A DNA stretch of 64,000 nt from Chrysemys picta bellii (GCF_011386835.1 NC_088809.1:22451067-22515066), one strand, 5' to 3'; shown: positions 9,240 through 20,684, numbered from the stretch's first letter. Numbers and translations: made by a program. The notes: generated by a model not told the origin, from the sequence alone.

Positions 9240-9985
9240 AGACACAAGGTGGGTGAGGTAATATCTTTTATTGGACCAACTTTTGTTGGTGAGAGACAAG
9301 CTTCCAAGCCACACAGAGCTCTTCTTCGGGTCTGGGAAAGGTCACAGCTAAATGGAAGTCTGGAACAAATTGTTTATCATAAGAAGATAGCACATACTGT
9401 AAAGGACCATTCAAGGCAGAGTGGCCTGTTAACACCTCTGCGGTCATGGGACAAAAAGAGGGGATTAGTGGGTTTCAGATTGTTGTAATAAGTCATAAAT
9501 CCAGTGTTTCTGTTCAGTCTATCATTTTTAGTGTCGAGCAGAGTAATGAATTTAAGCTCCCTGGCTCACCTTTTCAAAGCGTTGTGCGGGTTTCCTTCGA
9601 GAATGAGGACTGAGAGGTCTGACAGAGGATCACTTTGTGGTTGAACACTTTTCACAAGTGTTAGGGTGTTTTTGTCTTTTATCATTTTCCTGTGAGAGTT
9701 CATTCGAAAGCGTAGCGAGTGTCTGGTTTCACCCACATAGATGTTGTTGAGGCATTTAGTGCACTGGATGAGGTACACCCTATATTGTGATAGGCATGTG
9801 TAGGACTCGGGGATCTTGAAAAGTGTGTTGTGGGGGTGTTGATTATTGTAGCAGTGGAGATATGTCTGCAGGTTTTGCAACTGTTGTTCTGGCAGGGTCT
9901 GGCGTTGCTTCGAGTTGGTATGTCCTGGTCTGTAGGGAGCTTGCTTGGGGAATGACCATCCGAATATCCCAAGAGAATCTGTTTC
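9240..9985 (-). mobile_element. Penelope-like element, copy A
   Basis: On the minus strand the sequence runs from the C-terminal coding part with a GIY-YIG endonuclease to the characteristic 3' tail containing 'ttggtccaataaaagatatt' (9255-9275 in complement). It is 5' truncated. A second copy in the opposite orientation starts directly beside its 5' side. Confidence 0.85.
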
Positions 9986-10032
9986 AATACAGAAATAAAA
10001 CCCCTCTCTGATTGCATATCCCTACTTGTCAC
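9566..10032 (-). pseudogene. Penelope GIY-YIG endonuclease remnant (copy A)
   Basis: The GIY-YIG nuclease of Penelope-like retroelements nicks target DNA. One frame (9880-9566) reads 'YRVYLIQCTKC' then 'NIYVGETRHSLRFRMNSHR', matching the GIY-YIG core with its conserved arginine and histidine. The upstream Cys-rich linker ('ARPCQNNSCKTCRHI') lies in another frame (10032-9700), so at least one frameshift separates linker and nuclease. RT is absent. Non-functional. Confidence 0.85.
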
Positions 10033-10540
10033 CTACTACCCCACACTAGAATCCATATGGGGTATCATCAAACCTCTACAGCCCATACTCAATGGGGACC
10101 CCATCCTGAAAGAAATCTTTCCTGAATCCTCATTTATGGCCTTCAAACAATCCCGCAACCTCTCCAGGCTCATCATCACAAGCAAGCGTAACCCACACAC
10201 CCCACACAAGCTCCCCACAGACTGGGACATAACTCGAAGCGGCACCAGACCCTGCCAGAACAACAGAGAAAAAAATCTGCAGACATATCTCCACTGCTCC
10301 AATGATCAACACCCCCCACAACACACCTTTCAAGATCCATGGGTCCTACACATGCCTATCACGATATAGGGTGTACCTCATCCAGTGCACTAAATGCCCC
10401 CAACAACATCTATGTGGGTGAAACCAATCACTACGCTTTTGAATGAACTCACACAGGAAAATGATAAAAGACAAAAACACCCTAACACATGGGAGTGAAC
10501 ACTTCACAAAGGCCTAGCTCTGACCTCTCAGTCCTCATCC
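10014..10540 (+). pseudogene. Penelope RT C-terminus / GIY-YIG remnant (copy B)
   Basis: A continuous frame from about 10030 to 10369 encodes the RT C-terminal region and linker ('ILKEIFPESSFMAFKQSRNL'). A stop and frameshifts follow before the GIY-YIG segment ('gtgtacctcatccagtgcac', 'aacatctatgtgggtgaaac', 10369-10430). Broken copy without a full RT domain. Confidence 0.8.
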
Positions 10541-10791
10541 TCAAAAGAAACCTGCACAACACTTTCAAAAGGCAAGCCTGGAAGCTTAAATTCATAACTC
10601 TGCTAGACACTTAAAATCATAGCCTGAACAGAGAGACCGAATTTATGGCTTATTACAACAATCCGTAACCCACTAACCCCTTCTTTTCTCCTATGACAGC
10701 AGAGGCCACTCTGCCTTGAATGGTCCCTTACGTTATGTGCTAACTACTTATGCTAAACAATCTGTTCCACCTTGCCTTTAGCTGTGACACT

Positions 10792-11016
10792 GGGGCCTTG
10801 TGTCCATGTAAGTTACGCAACTTAAGTCGACATAGTTTACATCGACTTAATGCTCTCCTGTCGACATAGCTTCCTCCTCTCGTTGAGGTGGAGTACTGAA
10901 GTCGATGGGAGAGCATTCTCCCACTGACTTATTGTGTCTTCACCAGATCTGCTAAATCAGCACTGCTGCCCTGATTGGAGCAGCGCCAATTTACCCCGTA
11001 GTGAAGACAAGCCCTG
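10792..11016. mobile_element. MITE inserted in Penelope copy B
   Basis: Inverted ends 'ggggccttgtgtccat' and 'agtgaagacaagccct' bound a short sequence with internal 'aagtcgacatag' repeats. It splits the Penelope 3' UTR: the Penelope sequence resumes at 'gacctttcccagacc' (11019). Superfamily (hAT or Harbinger) undetermined because the target duplication is not clear. Confidence 0.6.
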
Positions 11017-11369
11017 GGAGGACCTTTCCCAGACCAGAAGAGCATGTGCAGCTCGAAAGCTTGTCTCTCTCACCAACAGAAGTTGGTCCAATAAAAGATC
11101 TTACCTGACCCACCTTGTCTCTCTAATATGCTGGGACCAACACAGCTACAATTACACTGCATACAAGAGTGGAAATCAAGCAGGCTAATGCCATTTTCAA
11201 ATTGCTATCCGCCAGCATGGACCCAGCAGCGCCACTATGTTGACAACCATGTCTATGCAGAGGCTGGTTGGGCTGTATTTCAGCTCTCAAAGCCGGGTGA
11301 TTCAGTTTTGGACTTTGCCCACTGCGGCATGAACAGATGATGTTGCAGCAGCAGGAGTTTCAGCAGGAA

Positions 11370-11665
11370 GCAGAATGAAGACGAGGAAGAGGCCGACACT
11401 GAACAACTACTACTACAGGAGCTGTTCCTGGAGCAGCTTCACACCATGCAACAATGTTTCTGGTTTGGAAAACCAGCATCAGTAAGTGAAAAGGATCATT
11501 CTGCAGACCTGTGATGACCAGCAGTGACGAGAGAATTTCAGGATGGTGAAGGCATACATGCAGCCTTGGAGCTACAGCGGCAACGTACCGACATGTGGTG
11601 CTCCATACCCATTGAGAAGCAGATCGCCTTTGCCATCTGGAAGCTGGCCACCCCGACATTAGTTG
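11370..11665 (+). pseudogene. PIF/Harbinger transposase N-terminal relic
   Basis: In the plus frame near 11590-11655 the translation reads 'IPIEKQIAFAIWKLATP', matching the 'VEKRVxIALWKLAxPD' block of the Harbinger transposases at 16036-16861 and 17255-17725. The upstream part encodes the acidic, glutamine-rich N-terminus out of frame. No catalytic domain follows; ancient fragment. Confidence 0.65.
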
Positions 11666-13009
11666 GGCAGGACAGATGAAGGAAATGAAAGGAAAAATAT
11701 ATACATAGGCATGTGTCCTCTGGAGCACGGGCTTAAAAACAGTTGATAGTCAGGGCTTTAGCATAAGAGAGAGGTCAATTGCTTGGACAGAGCAGCCGCA
11801 TTTTGAAGACAGAGTTGGGGAGCGAACAGATTGTTTGGGCTCAGAGAGGGAGGAGGGCAGGGGCTGGAGGTTCAGGAAAGCTTCTACATCACATCCACTT
11901 AAAATGGCTGTGGCCGTGGGACACCCAGACAGAAGCTAGCACAGCAGTGTAGCATAATAAAAACAATACGAAATTTTAAAGATAACTGACATGACGAGGT
12001 TCCCTTGACAGGATCTGACCCCTCAGTCCCAGCCTGGGATTCTGGCTAGGAATTGGGACTCCTTCTTGGGGTTGGTAGTTGTGTCACTGAGCAAAATCCT
12101 GTCTAGCTCCTCAAAAAAGGAAAGGTCACATTTCCACTGTCAGATCTTGGTTTTAATGTACATTCTACTGAGCTGTTTGTTCTTCATCCTGTACTGTTGG
12201 CGTCCCGGTTGTGTCCTCATGGACAACTGCTTTGCAATATCCACAAAAAGATCTTTACTCTAGTGGCTGGTTTCCTGCACCAACACTTCTCCCCAGATGG
12301 TGATGAGATCTCCAAGCAGCTTCTCAAGGGATGCTGTACGGCTTCTGGAGTAATGTCGCAGCAATGCTGATATGCTCAAATCCGGGAGCAAAAGAACAAA
12401 TTCTGGCCCCACACCAGTTTTTAAAATGGGGAAAGGACATCCAGTCAACTTGCCACCAGAGCAGTGTAGGGCACATAGCAGGTACACAGATGGGTCAGTA
12501 ACAGATGCCCACAAAGCAGCATGGGATAGCAGTTGGAAGACTACAAAGTAGTGAGCAACAGCATTGTGTGCACACGAACAACAGACCAAAGTCACTTTGA
12601 AAGAGGACTTCAGAGTGCATGACAAATGTGGAGTGAGTGTGCTATATGACTTGCATAGTGTGTATGCAAGCATCTTCAAACCAGATTAACTCAACTTAAT
12701 CCAGTTTAACCCCCCCGCCCACTGTGCCCACTGTGCAGACTAGCCCTTAGATTCTCTGTGCCTCATTCTCCATCTTCAAACAGACAACAGCAGTTCCCTA
12801 CCTCAGAAAGGTGGTATGAGGACAAGTGCATTAAAAATAGTGAGACACTCAGATACTGCAGTAATGTGGGTGGGCGGGGTGGGTGGGTGTGTATCAGATA
12901 AGTACCAACGATGGACGGATGGAGTAATCGAAGAGCAGTCTGCCCTAGGACTCTCATCATTACAAACACTGAGCTGAACTGATGTTAACTGTGGGAAAAT
13001 TTTCAAGTG

Positions 13010-13150
13010 TCCCTAGTGTATTTAAGGGATCTGTGCCTCAGTTGTTCTATCTGTAAGAAGGGGATGATAACAAGTATTTTCCTATCACACAGGAGAGCCG
13101 TGAAGCTTAATTAGAGTTTCCAAAGCACTTTGGGATCCTTGAACAAGTAA
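13010..13150. repeat. MIR-like ancient SINE fragment
   Basis: The string 'tgtgcctcagttgttctatc' with 'gtaagaaggggatgataaca' and 'aaagcactttgggatccttg' follows the pattern of the amniote MIR core and 3' part. Diverged and non-coding. Confidence 0.55.
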
Positions 13151-13559
13151 CACTTATGAAGTGAAGTTCCTTACCATGAGGCACGCAAGCCTGGTCTACA
13201 CTACCAAGTGAGGTCGACATAAGCCGCCTTGCGTCGACCTAGCTGGGCACGTGTCTACACTTAAATTTGTCTCCAACCCTCCTAGACACCCAATTACAGG
13301 GACGTAGAACTCCACCTCCCACAGAGGCACAGACACTGCGTTACCTATGTCGACGACACTCCAGCAGACACTGACTGCTCTGGTGACATTTGTGAACTCC
13401 ACTGCCCAGAGGTCACAGAGAGCTGAAGCCCCCTCACTTTAAAGCCTGGGAATTTTTGAAATGTCTTTTCCTGATTGTCCATCTTGGCAGGTACATCTAG
13501 CTGCTCTCCATTGTTATGTGCATCTGTCCAGCTGACCATGCTGGCTACACATGTCAGTG

Positions 13560-15010
13560 CACTCCAGCCTAGAGGCTGTGCAGGCACAGCTACGGACCAG
13601 CCATAGAAACGAGGAAATCTATGAGCCCATTGCACAGGGCAAGACAGGGATCGGCAGCAGTGCTGCATGAAAGAGAAGGAACTGCGGCAGGCGTATCAGG
13701 AAGCCAACAGTCAATCCAACGTCAAGCTGCAGACCTACTGCTCTTACAAATAACTGCATGCATAGTTGGCGGAGACTCCACTCCCTTCCCCTCCCCCCAA
13801 CGTGAATACTCGGAGGAGCCGGAGGCACTGACCCCTGCTGTGAATAGTAAGGATGAGGAAGAGGTGGGACATGCAACTGGTGGATCCATCTATGCCGTGA
13901 GCCAGAACCCGTTTGAGACTTCACCGCAGTTCAGTCAGTGGAACATGGGTGAGCCGGATACAGAGGAAGGAACCTCAGGTACGTGTATTTCCCATTACAA
14001 TGATGTACTGATGGAGTCCCCAACTTAATGGGACACAGCTATTGACTTTTCAGTCATTTCCTACTATTAGACGAGGCAGTGGACAACCAAGAGAGGTAGT
14101 GTTATCTGGTTATCATTCCCCTGTACAGTTAGGCAGGAGGGGCCAAGCAGGGCAATTTGTTTATGCGCACAGGGATGTCCCTTGAATCCTCCTGATATTC
14201 TCAATGAAATGTTCATGGAGGTACTCTGCAATCCTCTCCCCACAGCTTCTAGGGATGGCAGCCTTACTTCTTCCTCTGCGGTAGGACACTGTCCCATGCC
14301 GCTCAGTGATAACTTTTGTAGACATCATTGCAGTGCACAGGCTACCAGCATGCGGGCCCACCCAGATCAGGACAGCAGCAGCAGCTAGGCTCTCTGTGCC
14401 CTTGTCTCCCTCAAGAGTGAGATACCAGCTAAAATCACCACTGCCTGTGGAAAATGGTGCCAGTATTCAGTGCCACTGCCTGAATGATTCATAGTTTCAT
14501 GAACTGAGTAATTTCCCTAGCCTCTGGCAGGCCTGGTGCCGTGAGTGGTGCCGTGCACAAGCATTCCAAAGCAGAAGTGTCAATCAGCATGTCTTGTGTA
14601 AAACTTTAGGGGAGCAAGGGATGGAAGTTCTGAATCTTAACTTTTGCTTCCTGTTGTAACTCTACTGACAACTCTACTCTGTGTGTTTTATCTGAGGCTG
14701 CTGCCACTGTGGCCTTGAGGGGTTCCCCCTCCACACCCGTGGAACGCCTGAGCCAAATAAGTAGGAGAAAGAAGAGGACTCAGGATGACATGTCCAGTGA
14801 GATCCTGCAAGCCAGTGCTGCATCAGATTGTGAGCACAAAGCCCTGGGGATCAATATTGCAGACAGCCTGGTGAAGAAAAGAGCAGACAGGAGAAGGAGT
14901 CCCGGCAGCAAAAGGAGAGGGAGATCTACCAAGACATAATGGGGCTTCTCTAGCAGCAAACACAGATGCTGCACACGCTTGTGAATCTACAGGTTCAACA
15001 ATCACAGACT
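13560..15010 (+). pseudogene. Harbinger Myb/SANT-like protein, broken
   Basis: Partner DNA-binding protein of the Harbinger transposase. Near 13578-13625 the plus strand reads 'AVQAQLRTSHRNEEIYEPIA', and at 13668-13720 in another frame 'KEKELRQAYQEAN', both from the trihelix-like Myb/SANT domain. An acidic linker follows (13800-13980). After a gap comes the C-terminal part from about 14745: 'RLSQISRRKKRTQDDMSSEI', then in another frame 'QTQMLHTLVNLQVQQSQTRL' (about 14960-15020). Stops (for example after 'CSYK' near 13750) and frameshifts break it. A 'cag/gtacgt' donor-like site near 13980 could mark an original intron. Confidence 0.72.
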
Positions 15011-15689
15011 CGCCTCCCTTTGCAGTCCATGGAGAACTCCATTATGGCATCTCCCTACCCGCCTCTCAACATTACACATGGCATCAGGGGCTGCATCTCT
15101 ATTCCTATCACTCCACCCTGGTGGACACTAGGACAACCACAGCTTCACATACAGCAACCATGACACTCACAGGTCAGTATATGTGCAGATAAAATGGACA
15201 TGAATGTTCCTTCCCTCTGTTAACTTCTGTTCCATTAATTTATTAAGTTTTTTTATGTATTTGCTTTTAAGTTGCACAGTCTTTTCTTTGCATTGATTTT
15301 ATAACTCAAAATTCTATATTTTGGAAAACAATCCATTGTTATTAGTTCCCAACATACGCTGCAGAGCGCCTAGCAGTACTGAAAACACCCACTTACTTGG
15401 GTCACACTGTGCAATAACAACTCATAGGATCAGTGACAAACACAGTGTAATAATCATAAATGTACAACAAGCACCACAAAATTAATAGGTGCATTGTTAG
15501 TGTTATATTCATAGATGTACAGCAAGCACCACACAATTCTTAACGGGCCCCAAAACAGCAGGGTCAGGTAGAGCACAGTACACCACGACACATTACGGTG
15601 ACTCACTGAAAGAGCACTTTAACAAAGCCTCCCTGAGCTGTATAGCTCCACGTTGAGCTTTTCTAATAGCAACTGTGTCTAGTTCTTCA

Positions 15690-16861
15690 ACCTCAGTAGA
15701 CAGCCACTCCACCTCCGCCCTCGCAGAAATGTCCCCTCCCACCCCCCCGTGCTTCACAGATATTATGCAGGACACAGCAGGCAGCTATAACCACTCGGAT
15801 GTTTTTGCACGGAGATCCAATCTTGTGAGTAAACAATGCCAGCGTCCGGTCAATCTACTAAAAGCACATTCAACTGTCATTCTGCACCTGCTAAGCTGGT
15901 AGTTGAATCACTTCTTGGTGCTGTCCGGGTGGCTGGTATACAAGAGAGCAAGGGGCAGGATGGGTCCCGGAGGATCACAACTGGCATTTCAACACTGCCA
16001 ATGGCAATCTACCAGTGGGGAAAGAAAATCCCTGCTTATAGCTTTCTATGGAGTCCTGTGTTCTTGAAGATGCGAGTGTCATGCACCTTCTCTGACCAGC
16101 CCACATCGATGTTGGTGAAACGTCCCTTGTGATCCACCAGTGCTTGCAGCACCATTGAAAAGTACTCCTTGCGATTTATGTACTGGCTGCCCTGGTGCTC
16201 CGGTGCCAAGATAGGGAAATGGGTTCCATCTATCGCCCCACCACAGTTAGGGAATCCCATTGCAGCAAAGCCATCCACTATGATCTGAACATTTCCCAGA
16301 GTCACTACCTTTGGTAGCAGCAGCTCAGTGATTGCTTTGGCTACTTGCATCACAGCAGCCCCCACAGTAGATTTGCCCACTTCAAATTGATTCCCGACTG
16401 ACCGGTAGCTGTCTGGCATTGCAAGCTTCCACAGGGCTATCACCACTCGCTTCTCAACTGTGAGGGCTGCTCTCATCTTGGTATTCTGGCGCTTCAGGGC
16501 AGGGGAAAGCAAGTCACGAAGTTCCATGAAAGCGCCCTTACGCATGCGAAAGTTTCGCAGCCACTGGGAATCGTCCCACACCTGCAACACTATGCGGTCT
16601 CACCAGTCTGTGCTTGTTTCCTGGGCCCAGAATCGGCGTTCCACAGCATGAACCTGCCCCATTAACAGCATGATCTCCAAAGTGCCAGGGCCCACGGTGA
16701 GAGAATTCTGTGTCCATGTCCTCATCACTCTCATCGCCGCGCTTCCGTCGCAGCCTCCTCCTCGCCTGGTTTTTCAGGTTTTGGTTCAGCATGAACTGCA
16801 CGATAATGCGCGAAGTGTTTACAATGCTCATAACTGCTGCCTTGAGCTGAACGGGCTCCAT
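15690..16861 (-). pseudogene. PIF/Harbinger (HARBI1-like) transposase, near full length but broken
   Basis: A DDE transposase that cuts and pastes the element. It starts at a good ATG (16861, 'MEPVQLKAAVMSIVNTSR'). A frameshift near 16690 separates this from 'LLMGQVHAVERRFWAQETS'. A TGA at about 16604 replaces the tryptophan present in the neighbouring older copy ('STDWWD' versus 'STDW*D'). The core then runs open to 16036: 'TVEKRVVIALWKLAMPD', 'VGNQFEVGKSTVGAAVMQVA', 'GGAIDGTHFPILAPEHQ' (first catalytic Asp) and 'FTNIDVGWSEKVHD'. After a stop at 16036 the C-terminus continues in shifted frames, including 'MTVECAF' and 'IAACCVLHNICEA'. Inactive. Confidence 0.88.
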
Positions 16862-16936
16862 GCTTGCCGTGGTGTGGCATCTGCACAGGTAACCCAGGAA
16901 AAATGGCACGAAACGGTTGTCTGCCGTTGCTTTCAC

Positions 16937-16975
16937 GGAGGTAGAGAGGGAGGGAGAGAGGGAGGGAGAGGAGGG
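16937..16975. repeat. Purine-rich simple repeat
   Basis: A run of 'gagagggagg' units on the plus strand between the Harbinger terminus and the transposase start. Simple-sequence expansion without further signal. Confidence 0.8.
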
Positions 16976-17254
16976 CCTGACAACATGTACCCAGAACCAC
17001 CCGCGACAATGTTTTTTGCTCCATCAGGCATTGGGATCTCAACCCAGAATTCCAGTGGGCGGGGGAGACTGCGGGAACTATGGGATAGCCACCCACAGTG
17101 CTCCGGAAGTCGACGCTAGCCTCTGTACATGGACGCACACCGCCGAATTAATGTGCTTAGTGTGGCTGCATGCACTCGACTTTATACAATCGGTTGCCAA
17201 AAATCGAATTCTGTAAAATCGGAGTACTCCCATAGTGTAGACATACCCTATGAG

Positions 17255-17860
17255 AAGGAGGGCTGGTGCCAAAATAGGGATATGTATGCCATCTACTGCT
17301 CCACTGGAGTACGTGAATCCCACTTCAGCAAATCCATCAACTAAGGCCTGCACGTTGCTGAGAGTCCCAGTGCTGCAGAGCAGGAGACAACTAATGGCCC
17401 TGCACATCTGCATGACAACGGCCCTCACAGTGGATTTTCCAACTCCAAAATGATTTCCCACTGACCAGCAGCAGTCCAGCATTGCAAGTTTGCCACTTGC
17501 TTCTCCACTGTCACTGCAGCTTTCATTCTGACATTCCAGTGCTGGAGAGCTGACGTGAATTCAGCACACAGATCCAGGAATGCAGTCTTGCCCATCTGAA
17601 AGTTCTGCAGCCGCTGCTTATCATCCAAAGCCTGCATTACGATGTAATCCCACCAGTCAGTGCTTGTTTCTTGGGCCCAAAAGCAGCATTCCACCATTTG
17701 CAGCTGCTCCATGAATGCCAACAAAAAATTGTCACGTTCCTCGTTGACTCAGTTCTTCTTGTAGCTCTGCAAATACCAGAGGATGGTGGGTTCTGTGCTT
17801 GCAACACTCATGACAATAGCACAGAGCTGTGCAGGTTCCATGCTTCAGTCAGAGAGGGAG
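17255..17860 (-). pseudogene. Older PIF/Harbinger transposase relic
   Basis: The minus strand reads 'FWAQETSTDWWDYIVMQALD' (about 17620-17690), then after a frameshift 'VGNHFGVGKSTVRAVVMQM' and 'SGAVDGIHIPILAP', parallel to the copy at 16036-16861 but more diverged. It stops abruptly at 17251, right after the first catalytic Asp region, where the terminal 'gtagacatacc' of the neighbouring Harbinger element begins. The C-terminal half is not found on the other side, so it was lost. Confidence 0.78.
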
Positions 17861-18125
17861 AACAGCAACAAGGCCTGCGCCGTTTGAGGGATTTTTATAA
17901 AAGGCACAAAAATTACGGGATATAGATGACATTATGGAAAGGAGACTGCTGCATGCTGGGAAGTTGAGCCCTGGCTCCCAGTCACCCGGCATGACTCATT
18001 TCTGCAGCATCATGCAGTGGCAGATTGCCCACTGGGTTACCTACCCATGCTGCACTGCACCGTGCAATGACATAAGCACTCCTAGTGAGCACGCGCAGTG
18101 CTGATGCAAGGAGCCAAGCGATATA

Positions 18126-18332
18126 CAGGCAGTCCTCGGACTTACAACACAATTGGTTCCTGAAAATTGCACCGTAAGTCGAAATGTCGTAACTTGGAAC
18201 CACAATTCACTCCATTGCGGGACAGAGCATCATAAAGTCGAAACCATTGCCGTAAATTGAATCAGGATGTCAGTTAAGAAACGTAAGTGCCGTTCACTGT
18301 AGGCCAAACGTCGTGAAGTCGAGGACTCCCTG
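18126..18332. mobile_element. Mariner-type MITE
   Basis: Ends CAGGCAGTCCTCG and CGAGGACTCCCTG are inverted copies. The left flank is TA and the right flank is CA, consistent with a TA target mutated on one side. The interior repeats 'gtaagtcgaa' and 'cgtgaagtcga' motifs. About 207 bp, no coding capacity. Confidence 0.75.
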
Positions 18333-18622
18333 CATTAACTGCGGCACCTTTATGCCAATATAACTTGTGTCAGGAAAAGTTCATAGTGTAGACACGGCCT
18401 TAGATACCTACCAAGGTGACGAGTCAGTATAAACTCCTGGATTAGAATCTAGTCCAGAAGGGACTGGACTGGAACAGCAGGAGATGCTGGAAGCCAGGAC
18501 TGAGTTACACTGGCAGAACTGCATAAGATAAATTTGCATAAAACCTACATTGTATTGTGCGTAGCTTTAACCAGTGCTCCCTACCTTCAAGGAACGACAA
18601 ATAAACCAGGTTTTTCAGCTAA

Positions 18623-18922
18623 GGCCATGTCTACACTAGCGAGTTTACAGTGGCACGGCTGTACTGATGCAACTGCACCACTGTACTCATGTAGCTGCTC
18701 TAGGTCAGTGGGAGAGAGCTCTCCCGTCAACATCATAAAACCACCTCCACGGACGGCAGTAGCTGTGTCGACAGGAGAAGCTCTCCTGCCATCATAGTGC
18801 TGTCCACACCGGCGCTTCTGACAGTGTAACTTATGTCGCTCAGGAGGGTGTTTTTTTTCCACCACCACCCTCCCCCCAGCAATATCAGTTAAATTGACAG
18901 AAGTGGTAGTGTAGACATGGCC
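18623..18922. mobile_element. Harbinger-type MITE with TAA target duplication
   Basis: Exact inverted ends GGCCATGTCTACACTA and TAGTGTAGACATGGCC, flanked on both sides by TAA (18620-18622 and 18923-18925), the 3-bp duplication of the PIF/Harbinger superfamily. 300 bp, non-coding. Confidence 0.85.
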
Positions 18923-18925
18923 TAA

Positions 18926-20084
18926 GACTGTAACAAAACTTTCAAGAGACTGACAATTTGTTGTGGTCAACAGCCTGACTGTTGGTGGATTCTCTGTAAC
19001 TTGAAGTCTAAATCAAGATTTGAGGACTTCAGAAACTCAGCCAGAGGGGTTGGGCCTACTACAGGAGTGGGTGGGGGAGGCACCGTGCAGGAGGTCTGAC
19101 TAGATGATCATGATGGTCCCTTCTGGCCTTAAAGTCTATGAAGGATGGAATAGCAGCTTTAACTTGGGTCTTCTTCTTTTCTTTATCGTTGAAATATTTA
19201 AAGTCAGATATTTACAAATGCGAGGGGGAAAAAAAGAAAAATCTAATCTAAACACATTGTTCCTTAAGTCAATTTACAGCCTTAAGGCATGTTAAAAAAA
19301 AAAAGAGGATTATAAAGGAAACGAATACTACCTGCACTACAGCTTCATGAGCAGTGCTGCTTTGGTTACAGTGCCCAATGGCACCCTCACACCCTCCATT
19401 GCACCTACTGGGCTAACACTGCCAGGCAATTGAATAATGGCTAAAATGGTGCCCTCTATTAGTGTTTCGACTTGGCTGGGCAACATGCAAGCAAACCCAT
19501 GATTACACACTAGGAACTCCCTCTCAGACACACAAAGAGACCTACAGCTACAGGAACTGGAAACACAATACCCTTCTCCGACAATGTTTCATCTCACTGG
19601 GACTGCTGGTCCCAATACCTGAGGGGCCCACACTGTCTCCCCTAGAGTCCCAAATACAGTGATAGGTCCAACCCCTGCAGTTGGAAACTCAGAGTAACCA
19701 GTGCAAATATGTAACTTAACACTTAGCAGAACAAACCCTGGAAGGTTCAACCCACACGAGAGGAGCTCCAAGGGTCAAACAATGCCATTAAATATAACCA
19801 ACTACCAACCTAGATCTCCTAGGCTAGAGTCACCTGCTCTGGCAAGCACTTAGAGCTGCAGTGAGTGGTTCCAGCAGGAGCCTGGTCCAATTCTCACAGA
19901 GGAGTGTTGACATGGAGCCCTGGAGATATACTTGAACCCAGAAAGAGTATATACAAATATTAGATTCCCTTAGAGTACATTACCTAGACATCCTCTCCTG
20001 CTGGGATTGGCTCATTCTTACAAAGCCATCCCTCATAGATGGGGGTGTATTTTCCACCCTGAATTTTTCCAGTCATGGTGTCTC
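18926..20084. other. Intronic DNA, no gene
   Basis: Contains a CR1 3' tail at about 19075-19145 ('actagatgatcatgatggtc', 'cccttctggcctt'). The rest shows no recognisable element or exon. Confidence 0.55.
19075..19145 (+). mobile_element. CR1 LINE 3' end fragment
   Basis: 'gaggtctgactagatgatca' followed by 'ggtcccttctggcctt' and 'gtctatgaa' is the CR1 3' tail on the plus strand. Confidence 0.8.
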
Positions 20085-20358
20085 CAGAGCCTCTTAAAAA
20101 CTTGTTCCATTCCCTGAACTGTTAAGAGTTAAAGATTTTCTCAATATTCAACCTAAGTTTTCCCCCGTGTAGCTTAAGCCCATTAGCTCCAGTTCTGTCC
20201 TAGCAGACTAATAAGAACTAATCCCCGTCCCCTTTCTATATTGCAGAGAGACCTCCGTCATCTCCTCCAGCCTGTGCTCCCCTTCCCTTGCCCTTTCCTC
20301 AAGTCTTCTTTCACAAACAATTTATTGCTCTCCTCTGAACTTTTGCATCTGAAGTGGG

Positions 20359-20462
20359 TTTTTTACCACTGAAAGCTTACGCCCAAATAAATCTGTTAGT
20401 CTTTAAGGTGCCACCGGACTCATTGTTTTTGCAGATACAGACTAACACGGCTGCCCCTCGGA
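20359..20462 (-). mobile_element. Penelope-related repeat fragment
   Basis: 'tctttaaggtgccaccggac' and 'gatacagactaacacggctg' belong to the same family as the copies at 23965-24310 and 62228-62403. The 'gactaacacggctg' tail resembles the 'gaccaacacagctac' tail of the Penelope copies at 9240-11165, which is why I group them. Confidence 0.65.
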
Positions 20463-20560
20463 TTCTGAACTTTTGCCATTTTGTTTATGTCTTTTTAAAA
20501 AGAATGTGGGGCCCAAGTGAAGCCTAGCCAGGACTGAGCAGAACAGTTGTCTAGTTGCTC

Positions 20561-20684
20561 TAGGGTGACCAGACAGCAAGTGTGAAAAATCGGGACAGGA
20601 GGTGGGGGGTAATAGGAGCCTATATAAGAAAAAGATCCAAAAATCGGGACTGTCCTTATAAAATCGGGACATCTGGTCACCCTA
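20561..20684. mobile_element. hAT MITE with 8-bp TSD AGTTGCTC
   Basis: Perfect termini TAGGGTGACCAG and CTGGTCACCCTA, flanked by AGTTGCTC on both sides (20553-20560 and 20685-20692). The 124-bp body contains 'aatcgggaca' motifs and 'cctatataagaaaaag'. The 8-bp duplication assigns the family to hAT. Confidence 0.92.

Larger units (their letters stand above)
9986..11165 (+). mobile_element. Penelope-like element, copy B (head-to-head with copy A)
   Basis: The plus-strand copy starts in the RT C-terminus ('LVTYYPTLESIWGIIKPLQP' from about 10030), passes through the linker and GIY-YIG remnants, and ends with the family tail 'ttggtccaataaaagatctt' and 'gctgggaccaacacagctac' at about 11087-11165. 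A MITE (10792-11016) interrupts its 3' part. The junction with copy A near 9950-10015 is approximate. Confidence 0.82.
11166..13185. other. Decayed DNA-transposon sequence, no gene
   Basis: Apart from the Harbinger relic at 11370-11665 and a MIR-like stretch (13010-13150), the region has only short non-conserved frames. The end 'gtgcagactagccctta' (12733-12750) looks like a MITE terminus, so 12250-12750 may be another DNA-transposon derivative. Confidence 0.45.
13186..17250. mobile_element. PIF/Harbinger element with Myb/SANT and transposase pseudogenes
   Basis: A left end with 'ggtctacactaccaagtgag' and a right end with 'atagtgtagacatacccta' resemble the inverted termini of turtle Harbinger elements. 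Between them lie a plus-strand Myb/SANT-type DNA-binding protein remnant and a minus-strand transposase remnant, the two-gene organisation of autonomous PIF/Harbinger elements, here convergent. The target duplication is not clear, so the borders are approximate. The right border abuts a second, older Harbinger transposase. Confidence 0.75.
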
